64,000 bases of DNA, from NCBI GenBank assembly GCA_905233385.1, contig CAJOEH010000018.1, positions 1-64,000 of the forward strand. The letters are read 5' to 3'. A program made the position numbers and the translations under genes. How positions within the stretch are numbered: position 1 is the first letter of the stretch; every line of letters begins with the position of its first letter. Shown here in pieces: positions 25,575-33,412 of this stretch. The DNA comes from an uncultured Oscillospiraceae bacterium (GTDB taxonomy: Bacteria; Bacillota; Clostridia; Oscillospirales; Oscillospiraceae). The notes beneath the pieces are model-generated. The model had not been told where the DNA came from, made no database searches, and was given only the letters and a program-made list of their open reading frames with translations.

Positions 25575-26300
25575 ATGAAAACGGAAGAATACGGGAAGGA
25601 GAACGGCAGGATCATCGTGATGCTGCACGGCGCGAACTTCGTGCACTGCTTCGGACGGCAGTATCCCCTCGCGGAGAAGTATCATTTGATCGTTCCCCAT
25701 ATCATGGGCTTCGGCGACGAGGCGGACCGGGTCTTCGACGCGGAGACCTGCGTGAAAGAGCTCGCCGCATATATTGAAGGGCTCGGCAGGAAAGTCCTGC
25801 TGGTCGGCTTCTCCCTCGGCGCGCAGCTCGCTTTCAAACTGATCTCCGAGCACCCCGCGCTGTTTGACGCCGCGATCCTCGTGAGCCCGTGGCTGAACAA
25901 GACGGAGCAGGTCCTGCCGGAAGTGCTGGCGCAGAATCAGAAGCAGCTCGCTTCCCTGAAGAAAAAATGGCTGTGCAATCTGATCGGGCTGATGAACGGC
26001 CTGCCGTCCGCGCAGCGGAAAGAATTCGTCGCGCAGATGCAGAAGGTACGCCCGGAGACGATCCGCGCCTGCGTGGATAACGGCATTACGTTCGACAGCG
26101 TTCCGGCGTTTCGGGACGTGCCCTTCCCCGTGATCGCGCTGGCCGGCGCGAAGGAGCAGCCGGACGTCATCGCGAGCGTCGAGCGGCTGCGGGAGCTCAA
26201 CCCGAACTGCCGCTGCGAGATCTGGGAGAAGGCGGCGCACAATATCCCGCCGGTGTTCGCCAAACGCTTCAACGCGCTGATCACGGAGACGGCGCAGTAA
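25575..26300 (+). CDS. Alpha/beta hydrolase
   Basis: 241 residues. The oxyanion segment MLHGANF, nucleophile elbow GFSLGAQ (Ser about 79) and a late catalytic His (KAAHNIPPVFAKRF) are visible; the acid residue is probably in the AGAKEQPDV loop. No signal peptide, so it is cytoplasmic. Substrate unknown. GAGGAAG precedes the ATG. It begins a three-gene run with a zincin and an acidic small protein. Confidence 0.82.
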   Translation: MKTEEYGKENGRIIVMLHGANFVHCFGRQYPLAEKYHLIVPHIMGFGDEADRVFDAETCVKELAAYIEGLGRKVLLVGFSLGAQLAFKLISEHPALFDAAILVSPWLNKTEQVLPEVLAQNQKQLASLKKKWLCNLIGLMNGLPSAQRKEFVAQMQKVRPETIRACVDNGITFDSVPAFRDVPFPVIALAGAKEQPDVIASVERLRELNPNCRCEIWEKAAHNIPPVFAKRFNALITETAQ

Positions 26301-26312
26301 GGAGGAACGGCC

Positions 26313-26714
26313 ATGCTGACGACGGAGGAATACCGCGCGATCGTCTCGGAGCTCATGGACGAGCTGCCTGAGGCGTTCTATCAGAAGCTCACCGGCGGCG
26401 TGATCGTGTCGGAGGCGCTGGTGATCCCGGATTACGCGAAGAAGCACGACGACCTTTGCACGTTAGGGCAGTATCAGGTCTATTCCGGCGTGCGGCAGAT
26501 CGTGATGTTCAAGGGCTCGTTCGACCGCGTCTACCCGCAGGCGACCGCCGCGGAGGCAAAGGACATCCTGCGCGGCATCCTGCGCCACGAGTTCCGCCAC
26601 CACGTCGAAGCCCTGGGCGGGATCCACGACGCGACCTCCCTCGAAGCGGAGGACTGGCGGCAGAAACGGGCGTATCTCGCCCGCCATACAGAAGAAAAAG
26701 AATCATCCCGATAA
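26313..26714 (+). CDS. Small zincin-like metallopeptidase
   Basis: 133 residues with one HExxH motif (LRHEFRHHVEALGG, about residue 92), which is the zinc-binding helix of MPP/zincin-type mini-peptidases. The preceding strand (QIVMFKGSFDRVYP) also fits. No signal peptide. GGAGG lies 8 nt before the ATG, 12 nt after the hydrolase stop. Whether it cleaves protein in vivo is unknown. Confidence 0.8.
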   Translation: MLTTEEYRAIVSELMDELPEAFYQKLTGGVIVSEALVIPDYAKKHDDLCTLGQYQVYSGVRQIVMFKGSFDRVYPQATAAEAKDILRGILRHEFRHHVEALGGIHDATSLEAEDWRQKRAYLARHTEEKESSR

Positions 26715-26733
26715 CAGAAAAGAGGTGTTAGAT

Positions 26734-27069
26734 ATGAGCAAACTCGGAAAGTTCATCGGCGGCGCCGCCCTCGGCGCGCTGGCGGCGAGCCTGATCCCGT
26801 ACCGCTTCCAAAGGGACAAGGAGACCGGCGCATTCGAGCTGGGAGCCCTGCTGTGGGGGCTGAAAAAGACCCCGGGCGAGGAGCAGGACACCTATACGGT
26901 AGAGCTTCTGCCCTTCCTCAAGAGCGAAGAGCCCGACGAGGCGGAGGATGAGGACGTGTTCGACTTCCCCTCTGCGGAGAAGGTCGCGGACAAGGTCGCC
27001 GAGGCGGTGGAAGAAGCAGCTGAGACAGCCGAAGAGGCGGTCGAAGAAGCTGCGGAAGAACTCGGCTGA
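26734..27069 (+). CDS. Small acidic helical protein with N-terminal hydrophobic segment
   Basis: 111 residues from the ATG at 26734 (AGAGGTG upstream). The N-terminus KLGKFIGGAALGALAASLIPY could insert in a membrane like YtxH-family proteins; the C-terminus is a strongly acidic alanine/glutamate helix (VADKVAEAVEEAAETAEEAV). No recognised family. Last gene of the hydrolase operon before a strong terminator. Confidence 0.75.
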   Translation: MSKLGKFIGGAALGALAASLIPYRFQRDKETGAFELGALLWGLKKTPGEEQDTYTVELLPFLKSEEPDEAEDEDVFDFPSAEKVADKVAEAVEEAAETAEEAVEEAAEELG

Positions 27070-27080
27070 TCGCTGACCCG

Positions 27081-27123
27081 AAAAAGATACCGGAAAGCGC
27101 AAAGCGCTTTCCGGTATCTTTTT
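27081..27123 (+). terminator. Terminator
   Basis: Perfect 20-bp stem AAAAAGATACCGGAAAGCGC / GCGCTTTCCGGTATCTTTTT; works in both directions. Confidence 0.93.
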
Positions 27124-27127
27124 CGGA

Positions 27128-27155
27128 TTGCTTTTTTCGACGGAAACGGTATAAT
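27128..27155 (+). promoter_or_regulatory. Sigma-A promoter for the flavoprotein/ferredoxin operon
   Basis: TTGCTT, 16 nt, perfect TATAAT; 31 nt upstream of the ATG. Confidence 0.75.
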
Positions 27156-27186
27156 AGAAGCAGAAAACACTACGGAGGAGCGCGGC

Positions 27187-28320
27187 ATGGACTATCAGGT
27201 AAATACCGTCGTCATCGGCGGAGGGCCCGCCGGGGCGGCGTGCGCCATCATCCTGCAAAAAGCGGAGAGTTCCAACCTCATTTTAGAGCAGCGGTCTTTC
27301 CCGCGCAGCAAGACCTGCGGCGGGCTGATGACGGAGAAGACGTATCGCCTGCTGTCGTCGCTGCTGGACGAAGCGGCGATCCCCGCCGTCTTCTGCGACG
27401 AGAGCCAAACCGTCGAACTGCACGGCAGGGACGGCCGCCTGACCCGTTCGCAGGTGGAGCGGCCCCTGCGCTCCGTGCGCCGCATCACGTTCGACAACGC
27501 CCTGATCGAGCGCTACCACGCCCTCGGCGGGACGGTGCTGGAACACCAGCGCAGGTACAAGATCGACGCAGACAAAAAGCGAATCGTTCTGGAAAATGGT
27601 GACGTGATCGCGTACGAGCACCTCGTCGCGGCGGACGGCGCCCTCAGCAGGACCAGAGCCGCGCTGGGCTGCAAGCCGCCGCAGCTCGGCTTCTGTCTGG
27701 AAGTCTACGTGCCGAAGCGGGAGCTGCCCGAGATCGACGCGGTGCAGATCCATTTCGGCGTCGTGCCGCGCGGCTATCTGTGGGTCTTCCCCTCGGGCGA
27801 AGACCTGTGCGTCGGCCTCGGCGGCGTCTATCAGAAGGGCACGGACTACCGCGCGATCCTGCGGCGCTTCCTGAGCGCCCGCGGGCTGGACCCTGCCGCG
27901 TATCAGGTCCGCGGCGCGTTCGTGCCGATCGGCAAGCCCGTTTCGCAGAAAAACGCGCCCGAAAGCGCCATGCTGATCGGCGACGCGGGCGGCTTCGTCG
28001 ATCCGATGTACGGCGAGGGCCTGTATTTCGCGCTTTTCTCCGGGCTCGCCGCCGCGGAGACGATCCTGGGCGGCGGCGGAAAGACGGCGTTTTTAGAGAA
28101 CGCCGCGCCGATGGACAAGATGATCCGCGAGGGCGTGCGGGTGCAGAAGTACTTCTTCCTCGACCCGGTGCTCCGGCTGTTCGAGCGCAAGATCAAAAAC
28201 AAAAACGGCTTCGTCCGCAAATACTGCGACGATCAGCTTTCCACCTACCGCTATTCCTACGGCGAGCTGATCTCCCTGTACCGCGACTACGAGCGGAAGA
28301 AGAACGGAGGCAAACCGTGA
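27187..28320 (+). CDS. Geranylgeranyl-reductase-family FAD oxidoreductase
   Basis: 377 residues. The N-terminal Rossmann motif VVIGGGPAGAACAI binds FAD; PRSKTCGG matches the active-site loop of geranylgeranyl reductases; LIGDAGGFVDPMYGEGLYFAL is the second FAD motif. Family members saturate isoprenoid chains of quinones or lipids, or act on related alkenes. GAGGAG precedes the ATG. The next gene overlaps by GTGA and encodes a small 2Fe-2S ferredoxin, a plausible dedicated electron donor. Confidence 0.87.
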   Translation: MDYQVNTVVIGGGPAGAACAIILQKAESSNLILEQRSFPRSKTCGGLMTEKTYRLLSSLLDEAAIPAVFCDESQTVELHGRDGRLTRSQVERPLRSVRRITFDNALIERYHALGGTVLEHQRRYKIDADKKRIVLENGDVIAYEHLVAADGALSRTRAALGCKPPQLGFCLEVYVPKRELPEIDAVQIHFGVVPRGYLWVFPSGEDLCVGLGGVYQKGTDYRAILRRFLSARGLDPAAYQVRGAFVPIGKPVSQKNAPESAMLIGDAGGFVDPMYGEGLYFALFSGLAAAETILGGGGKTAFLENAAPMDKMIREGVRVQKYFFLDPVLRLFERKIKNKNGFVRKYCDDQLSTYRYSYGELISLYRDYERKKNGGKP

Positions 28321-28583
28321 ACAGACAAATGATCACGCTCACCGACGGGCGCAACACGATGGAGATCCCCTTTCGGGAGGGCGAGATGTCGCTGGCGGCG
28401 ATCAAGCGCGCGGTGAAGATCTTTTCGCCCTGTCAGGGCAACGGCACCTGCGGGCGGTGCATCATCGAGGTCCTCCAGCCGGACGGGAGCTGCAAGCGCG
28501 AACTGGCCTGCCGGTATCCCGCGAGAGAAATGACCGTCCGCCTGCCCGCCCTGCGCCCGGTCGCGCCGCCGCAGGGGCCCTGA
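28317..28583 (+). CDS. Small 2Fe-2S ferredoxin
   Basis: 88 residues, GTG start overlapping the flavoprotein stop (GTGA), with GGAGG 5 nt upstream. The cluster ligands are visible as C-x5-C-x2-C (CQGNGTCGRC) and a later Cys in ELACRYPA, the pattern of the ferredoxin domain in RACo/ASKHA-type proteins. It lacks the large ATPase part of those proteins, so it is a stand-alone carrier, probably for the coupled flavoprotein. Confidence 0.82.
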   Translation: MNRQMITLTDGRNTMEIPFREGEMSLAAIKRAVKIFSPCQGNGTCGRCIIEVLQPDGSCKRELACRYPAREMTVRLPALRPVAPPQGP

Positions 28584-28598
28584 CGACGCCTCACCGTG

Positions 28599-28704
28599 TC
28601 ATTGCGAGCCTGCAATCTGTCCGTTGCAGGTATGGCATGCGTTCCGTATCACGGTAAAGCGTCCCTCGTCGATACGCACAGATTACCCGAACAAGTCGGG
28701 CAAT
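28599..28704. repeat. Dispersed repeat with GTCATTGC / GCAATGAC ends
   Basis: About 105 bp bounded by GTCATTGC and GCAATGAC. Its right half, read in reverse, matches the start of the copy at 37715 (hairpin then GTAATCTGTGCGTATCGA). No coding capacity. Confidence 0.7.
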
Positions 28705-28740
28705 GACAGCCTATAGAAGCTTGTCTCGTATGAAAAATTT

Positions 28741-28772
28741 GCCCCGCGCTTGCCATGCGGCAAGCGCGGGGC
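28741..28772 (-). terminator. Terminator of the flotillin gene
   Basis: Perfect 14-bp stem GCCCCGCGCTTGCC / GGCAAGCGCGGGGC, followed on the minus strand by AAATTTTTC. Confidence 0.85.
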
Positions 28773-28787
28773 GTTGGTTCTTTGCGG

Positions 28788-30248
28788 TTACTTTTCTTTC
28801 TTGGGAGCGGTTTCGACGACGACCGGCTGCGAAGCCAGCTTGCCGCCCAGCGCGCCGACCAGCAGGGTCTTGATGTCCAGCCCCATGCCGGAGGCAAAGC
28901 CCTCGGTGATCTGCGTGGTGGAGCCGACGATGTCGGAGATCAGCTTCGCGGAGTTGCCCTCGCCGTACATGGTGATCTTGTCCACCTTGGACAGCGGCTC
29001 GGCCACGTTCTTGGCGATCTCCGGCAGGGCGTTCATGACCATTTCGATCACAGCGGCCTCGCCGTACTTGCGCATGGCCTCCGCCTTCTTGTCGATGCCT
29101 TCGGCCTCGGCGACCGCCTTGGCGCGGATCGCGGACGCTTCCGCTTCGCCGACGGCGCGGATGCCCTCGGCCTCCTGTTCCTTCGCGAAGCGCACCGCCT
29201 CCGCGGCAATCTTCTGCGCCTGCGCGTTCTGCTCGCGCTCGTAACGCTGCGCCTCCGCTTCCTTCTGGCGGCGGAAGAGGTCCGCCTCCGCCGCTTGCTT
29301 CTGGCGGTAAAGCTCGGCGTCCGCCTTGGCGCGGATCTCCGCGTCAAGATACTGCTTGGTGACTTCGACGTTCTGCTTATTCAGCTCCGCGTCGCGCTCG
29401 GCGCGGGCGATGGCGGCGTTGACCGTCGCGGTCTGAATGGACTTCTGCTGTTCCTGCTTCTGGATCTCGTAGGCGGCGTCCGCCTCGGCCATCTTGGTGT
29501 CCGCGGCGACTTTCAGCTCCGCCTGGCGGATCGCCAGCTCGTTCTGGCGCTGCGCGATCACGGTGTCCGCTTCCACGCGGGCGTCGTTGGCGGCCTTGTC
29601 TGCCTGCGCCTTGGCGATCGCGACGTCGCGGTCGGCCTGCGCCTTGGCGATGGCGGCGTTCTTCTTGATCAGAGAGGTGTTGTCCGCGCCGAGATCGCGG
29701 ATCAGGCCGTTTTCGTCGGTCACGTTCTGGATGTTGCACGAGAGGATCTCAATGCCAAGCTTGTCCATGTCCTTCGCCGCCTTCATCATCACCTGATCGG
29801 AGAAGGAGTCGCGGTCGGTGTTGATGTCCTTCAGGGAAAGCGTGCCGATGATCTCGCGCATGTTGCCCTGCAGCGAATCCTGCAGTTCCGCGGCGATCTT
29901 GTCGGGGCGCATGTTCAGGAAGTTCTTGGCGGCGAGCTTGATGCCCTCGGGCGTTGCCGAGATGCGCACCTTCGCGACGGCGTCCACATTTACATTGATA
30001 AAATCGTTGGTCGGGACGGACTGCTCCGTTTTGATGTCTACGGTCATTTGCCCGAGGTAGAGCTTGTCGAGTCTCTCAAAGAAGGGAACCTTGATGCCGG
30101 CTCTGCCGATCAGGATGCGGCCGTTCTTTTTGATGCCGGAGATGATGTAGGCCTGATCGGGCGGGGACTTGACGTAGCCGGTGAGAATGATGATCAGCAG
30201 GGCAAGCGCGCCGATGACGATGGGAAGATAGGGGATAAAGTCTTTCAT
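28788..30248 (-). CDS. Flotillin-like SPFH membrane protein
   Basis: 486 residues from the ATG at 30248 (AAGGAGG 7 nt upstream); the 528-aa ORF adds residues from the leader RNA. N-terminal membrane segment (PYLPIVIGALALLIIILTG), SPFH domain (about 30-200), then a long heptad-rich coiled coil with repeated AKAQADKAANDARVEAD-type units (about 210-420) and a hydrophobic C-terminus, the standard flotillin layout. Flotillins organise functional membrane microdomains. Preceded by a leader of about 240 nt that looks like a yybP-ykoY riboswitch. No NfeD partner is adjacent. Confidence 0.9.
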   Translation of the reverse strand: MKDFIPYLPIVIGALALLIIILTGYVKSPPDQAYIISGIKKNGRILIGRAGIKVPFFERLDKLYLGQMTVDIKTEQSVPTNDFINVNVDAVAKVRISATPEGIKLAAKNFLNMRPDKIAAELQDSLQGNMREIIGTLSLKDINTDRDSFSDQVMMKAAKDMDKLGIEILSCNIQNVTDENGLIRDLGADNTSLIKKNAAIAKAQADRDVAIAKAQADKAANDARVEADTVIAQRQNELAIRQAELKVAADTKMAEADAAYEIQKQEQQKSIQTATVNAAIARAERDAELNKQNVEVTKQYLDAEIRAKADAELYRQKQAAEADLFRRQKEAEAQRYEREQNAQAQKIAAEAVRFAKEQEAEGIRAVGEAEASAIRAKAVAEAEGIDKKAEAMRKYGEAAVIEMVMNALPEIAKNVAEPLSKVDKITMYGEGNSAKLISDIVGSTTQITEGFASGMGLDIKTLLVGALGGKLASQPVVVETAPKKEK

Positions 30249-30363
30249 AATGTACCTCCTTACTTGTCTGTGAACCTCTTTCCTTACTGATCCGTGCGGG
30301 GCGGATTGAGCCGCCTGCCTTCGCCTCCTTGTCCGCACAGGGCGATACAGCCTTGAGAAAAAC

Positions 30364-30482
30364 AAAAAACCCATGCCGAACCGATTTGGTTCGTCATGAG
30401 TCTCGTACTTACAGGCGCGCCGACCGCAAAGCGGCGTGATGACGGCGGCGCCTCCCCGAAAGGGGAACTACTCCCTCAAGAG
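30364..30482 (-). promoter_or_regulatory. Probable yybP-ykoY (Mn2+) riboswitch with terminator
   Basis: Read on the minus strand, the leader has GGGAGTAG, then GTCATCA, then GAGAC, in the order and spacing of the yybP-ykoY aptamer, with hairpins between them (TTCCCC-TTTC-GGGGA; GCCGC-TTT-GCGGT). The proposed P1 (TCTTGAG with CTCATGA) overlaps the 5' arm of a terminator hairpin (CATGACGAACC / GGTTCGGCATG) followed by TTTTTTGTTTTT. Binding of Mn2+ would favour P1 and prevent termination, turning flotillin on. The identification rests on motif memory, not a covariance search. Confidence 0.7.
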
Positions 30483-30502
30483 CAGTATCAATTTGTGTCA
30501 TT

Positions 30503-30530
30503 ATTATACCACACCCCCGGCCCCTGTCAA
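30503..30530 (-). promoter_or_regulatory. Sigma-A promoter for the riboswitch-flotillin transcript
   Basis: Minus strand perfect TTGACA, 16 nt, perfect TATAAT. It gives a 5' leader of roughly 245 nt. Confidence 0.88.
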
Positions 30531-30587
30531 GAGATTTCGCAAAAATTTTTTTGCCGGGGAAAAGCGACGATTCCCTGCGGAAAACCG

Positions 30588-30616
30588 TTGCAATTCTACG
30601 AAGCATTTGCTATGAT
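30588..30616 (+). promoter_or_regulatory. Sigma-A promoter for the gate-domain transporter
   Basis: TTGCAA, 17 nt, TATGAT; 53 nt upstream of the ATG and divergent from the flotillin promoter. Confidence 0.7.
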
Positions 30617-30668
30617 TGTACTGCAATTTTACGGTGCCGCGCCGCGGCATAAGGAGATAAACAGACGA

Positions 30669-31826
30669 ATGACCAAAAGAAACGGATTGTCGAAAGACCT
30701 GAAGGCCCTGCTGTTCCTGATCGCGTTCATCGCGCTGTTCTGCGTCTTCGCGATCCCGATGGGGCTCGGCAACGCGCTCAACACGCTGATGAACACCGCT
30801 TACGAGCTGCTGATCGGGACGGTCTTCAAGATCATGGCGATCGCCGTGATCGCCGGCGCGCTCTCGAATCTGCTGACTGATTTCGGCGTGGTGGGCCTGC
30901 TGAACAAGCTCCTTTCCCCGCTGATGAAACCGCTGTTCGGTATGCCGGGCGCGTCCGCGCTGGGCATCGTTTCGACCTACCTCTCGGACAATCCGGCGAT
31001 CCTGACGCTCGTGGATAACAAGCAGTTCCGCCGCTATTTCAAGGCCTATCAGGTGCCGGCGCTGACAAATCTCGGCACGGCGTTCGGCATGGGCCTGATC
31101 GTGACGAGCTTCACCCTCAGCCTCGGCAGCAAGCTCGGCGGCCGGGTCTGGCTGGCAGCGGTGTGCGGCAATCTCGGCGCGGTCGTCGGCGCGATCATTT
31201 CGACGCGGATGATGCTCCTGTTCATGCGCCGCCACTTCGACCGCGAGGCGCCCGCCCTGCCGGACGAGGAGATCGAGGCGGACGAGCAGAAGAAGGCGGA
31301 GAAGCCGAAGGGCTTCCTGCACGTCCTGACCGCGCTGCTTGAGGGCGGCGAAAACGGCGTGAAAATGGGCCTCGGCATCATCCCGGGCGTGCTGATCATC
31401 TGCACCCTGGTGCTGATGCTGACGAACGGCCCTGCCGCGAGCGGAACGTACACCGGCGCGGCGTTCGAGGGGATCGGCCTGCTGCCGTGGCTCGCGGGGA
31501 AGCTCAGCGCGGTGCTCAAGCCGCTGTTCGGCTTCAGCAGCGGCGAAGCGCTGGCGGTTCCGGCGACGGCGCTCGGCTCGGCCGGCGCGGCGCTCGGCAT
31601 CATCGACCGCTACGCGGAGGCCGGCCTGATCAGCGTGGGCGACCTGTCAGTCTTCACCGCGATCTGCATGTGCTGGAGCGGTTACCTCAGCACCCACGTT
31701 TCGATGATGGACGTGCTGGGCTGCCGCCGGCATACCGGCAAGGCCATCATCAGCCACACCGTCGGCGGTCTGTTCGCCGGCATCGCGGCGCACTGGCTGT
31801 TCGAGCTGATGCAGCTTCTGCTGTGA
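30669..31826 (+). CDS. Nucleoside-recognition/gate-domain membrane protein (CD0519/CD1768 type)
   Basis: 385 residues from the ATG at 30669 (AGGAGAT upstream). About ten hydrophobic segments; two gate-like repeats each with a GALSNLLTDFG / STYLSDNPAIL or ATALGSAGAALGI pattern. The central loop is charged (PDEEIEADEQKKAEKPK). Related Clostridial proteins are annotated as transporter gate-domain proteins; the substrate is unknown. Single gene unit. Confidence 0.75.
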   Translation: MTKRNGLSKDLKALLFLIAFIALFCVFAIPMGLGNALNTLMNTAYELLIGTVFKIMAIAVIAGALSNLLTDFGVVGLLNKLLSPLMKPLFGMPGASALGIVSTYLSDNPAILTLVDNKQFRRYFKAYQVPALTNLGTAFGMGLIVTSFTLSLGSKLGGRVWLAAVCGNLGAVVGAIISTRMMLLFMRRHFDREAPALPDEEIEADEQKKAEKPKGFLHVLTALLEGGENGVKMGLGIIPGVLIICTLVLMLTNGPAASGTYTGAAFEGIGLLPWLAGKLSAVLKPLFGFSSGEALAVPATALGSAGAALGIIDRYAEAGLISVGDLSVFTAICMCWSGYLSTHVSMMDVLGCRRHTGKAIISHTVGGLFAGIAAHWLFELMQLLL

Positions 31827-31860
31827 CGCGCCGCCTGCGGATTCTTTGGCCGAATCCCCG

Positions 31861-31889
31861 TTGACAAGACGGGAAAACGGTGGTATTTT
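31861..31889 (+). promoter_or_regulatory. Sigma-A promoter for the DUF4234/DUF2752 pair
   Basis: Perfect TTGACA, 17 nt, TATTTT; 42 nt upstream of the ATG. Confidence 0.75.
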
Positions 31890-31930
31890 AGTAGAAGAAA
31901 CCGAATAAACGCACAGAAAGGAAGAATACT

Positions 31931-32569
31931 ATGGTTTTATGTCCGAATTGCAGTGCGCAGCTGCAGGATGGCACGGCTGTCTGCCCGTACTGCGGCGCAC
32001 AGATCCCGTCTGCTTTCCAGCAGAATCCTCAGCCTGACTATCAGCAGCCCAATTACCAGCAGCCGAACTATCAGCAGCCCAACTATCAGGGCGGCTACCA
32101 GCAGCCCAACTACCAGGGCGGCTACCAGCAGCCCGGCTATCAGCAGCCCAACTATCAGGGCGGCTATCAGCAGCCCGGCTACCAGCCCACCCGCGGCCCC
32201 ATGGGCGGCTATCGCGCCAACATCAAGAAGCGCGATATCGCGATCACGATCATCCTCAGCATCGTGACCTGCGGAATCTACGGCCTGATCTGGTTCTTCT
32301 ACCTTGTCAACGATCTCAACGTCGCCGCGCAGACCCCCACGGATAAGACGCCGGGCATGGTCCTGCTGCTCAGCATCGTGACCTGCGGCATCTACGGCAT
32401 TATCTGGGTCTATCAGGCCGGCGAAAAGGTCGACAAGATCCGCCAGATGAACGGCGAGGCTCCCTCGAATTCCGGACTGATCTATCTTCTGCTCTCGATC
32501 TTCGGCCTGGGCATCGTCGCCTACTGCATGATCCAGATGGAGCTGAATAAAGTCGCTGCCCTCGAGTGA
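31931..32569 (+). CDS. Zinc-ribbon DUF4234 membrane protein with YQQPNYQGG repeats
   Basis: 212 residues. N-terminal zinc ribbon (CPNCSAQLQDGTAVCPYCG), then an aromatic/Gln/Pro low-complexity stretch of repeating YQQPNYQ and YQGGYQQP units (about 36-88), then a DUF4234 domain with paired segments that repeat almost exactly (LSIVTCGIYGLIWF and LSIVTCGIYGIIWV) and a third helix. AAAGGAAG precedes the ATG. The low-complexity region resembles sequences that drive protein clustering. The next gene overlaps by TGATG. Confidence 0.85.
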   Translation: MVLCPNCSAQLQDGTAVCPYCGAQIPSAFQQNPQPDYQQPNYQQPNYQQPNYQGGYQQPNYQGGYQQPGYQQPNYQGGYQQPGYQPTRGPMGGYRANIKKRDIAITIILSIVTCGIYGLIWFFYLVNDLNVAAQTPTDKTPGMVLLLSIVTCGIYGIIWVYQAGEKVDKIRQMNGEAPSNSGLIYLLLSIFGLGIVAYCMIQMELNKVAALE

Positions 32570-32946
32570 TGCGCCGGCGGCTGAAAAAAACCTGTCTTCT
32601 CGGCGCAGCCGTCCTTGCGGTCGGCTGCGCCTATGCCTTCTTCTGGATGAAAACGGGGCTCAGCATCCCGTGCCCGATCCACCTGGCGACGGGCCTCAAC
32701 TGCCCGGGCTGCGGCGTTTCGCGCATGGCGCTGAGCCTGCTGCGGCTGGACTTCGCGGCGGCGTTTCGCTATAACGCGGTGCTGTTCTGCCTGCTGCCCG
32801 TGCTGCTGGGGCTCGGCGCGCTGCACGCGGTCCGCTACGTCCGCCTCGGCACGAAGCGCGCAGGAAAGATCGGCGAGGCGATCGAATGGACGCTGGTCGT
32901 CGCTCTGCTGATCTGGGGCGTCGTCCGGAATATCATCGGCATGTAA
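32569..32946 (+). CDS. DUF2752 membrane protein
   Basis: 125 residues, ATG overlapping the previous stop (TGATG). The family signature is the short loop CPIHLATGLNCPGCGVSRM between hydrophobic segments. Three membrane helices. Function unknown; DUF2752 proteins often sit beside DUF4234 or TM2 proteins, as here. A terminator-like hairpin follows. Confidence 0.85.
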   Translation: MRRRLKKTCLLGAAVLAVGCAYAFFWMKTGLSIPCPIHLATGLNCPGCGVSRMALSLLRLDFAAAFRYNAVLFCLLPVLLGLGALHAVRYVRLGTKRAGKIGEAIEWTLVVALLIWGVVRNIIGM

Positions 32947-32951
32947 ACGAA

Positions 32952-32987
32952 CCGCCCTTTCTACGCTTTGGAGAAAGGACGGCTTTT
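32952..32987 (+). terminator. Terminator after DUF2752 gene
   Basis: CCGCCCTTTCT / AGAAAGGACGG imperfect 11-bp stem followed by CTTTTC. Confidence 0.7.
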
Positions 32988-33011
32988 CAAAATGAAAAGG
33001 AGGATGAAGCA

Positions 33012-33191
33012 ATGAAATACCGTACAATGGGCAAGCAACATGCGAAGACGGTTCAGGACAACCTCGGACACGCGACGGCGGCTTTCACTTTGAAGGTCTA
33101 CGCGCACGTGAAGGACGGAATGAAGCGGCAAAGCGCAGCCAGAATGGACCAGTTTATCCACAATCTTGACAGCGCAGAAGAAAGTATTTAA
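33012..33191 (+). pseudogene. C-terminal remnant of a phage-type tyrosine integrase
   Basis: 59 codons with a strong SD (AAAGGAGG) before the ATG. The sequence AKTVQDNLGHATAAFTLKVYAHV is the C-terminal box of Tn916/phage-type tyrosine recombinases, holding the catalytic His (GHA) and the Tyr nucleophile (VYAHV). The arm-binding domain and catalytic Arg/Lys boxes are absent, so it cannot recombine DNA alone. It lies 72 nt from a duplicated tRNA-Val 3' end, the expected place for an integrase. Confidence 0.85.
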
Positions 33192-33263
33192 GGCAAAATT
33201 AAGGCAATAAAATTTCCTGCCGAAAAACGCCGAACTTTTTGGCATCAAAAACGGCCGGAAAAA

Positions 33264-33282
33264 GGTGGACGATATAGGACTC
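33264..33282. other. att-like direct repeat of the tRNA-Val 3' end
   Basis: GGTGGACGATATAGGACTC is identical to 33633-33651, the 3' end of the tRNA-Val gene. Together with the integrase remnant it marks an old integration site; the repeats are 369 bp apart. Confidence 0.8.
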
Positions 33283-33293
33283 TTCCGCGGGCT

Positions 33294-33320
33294 AAAAAAT
33301 GTGCCACCGGCACATTTTTT
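33294..33320. terminator. Bidirectional terminator inside the integration scar
   Basis: AAAAAATGTGCC / GGCACATTTTTT perfect 12-bp stem with an ACC loop. Confidence 0.8.
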
Positions 33321-33412
33321 GCGCTCTGCGGAACGCCGCCCTGTTCGAGTCCTGCCTCCACGAAAAAAATCAGCCGTGCCACACGGTGTGACTGATGATC
33401 GAAAGCGTTTGA

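Noticed and set aside
32034-32195. Regular short repeats considered as a CRISPR
   Set aside because: In frame and coding (YQQPNYQGG), with no unique spacers.
33344-33363. A second tRNA gene
   Set aside because: Only a T-arm and acceptor-like 3' end are present; no D or anticodon arm can be folded upstream.
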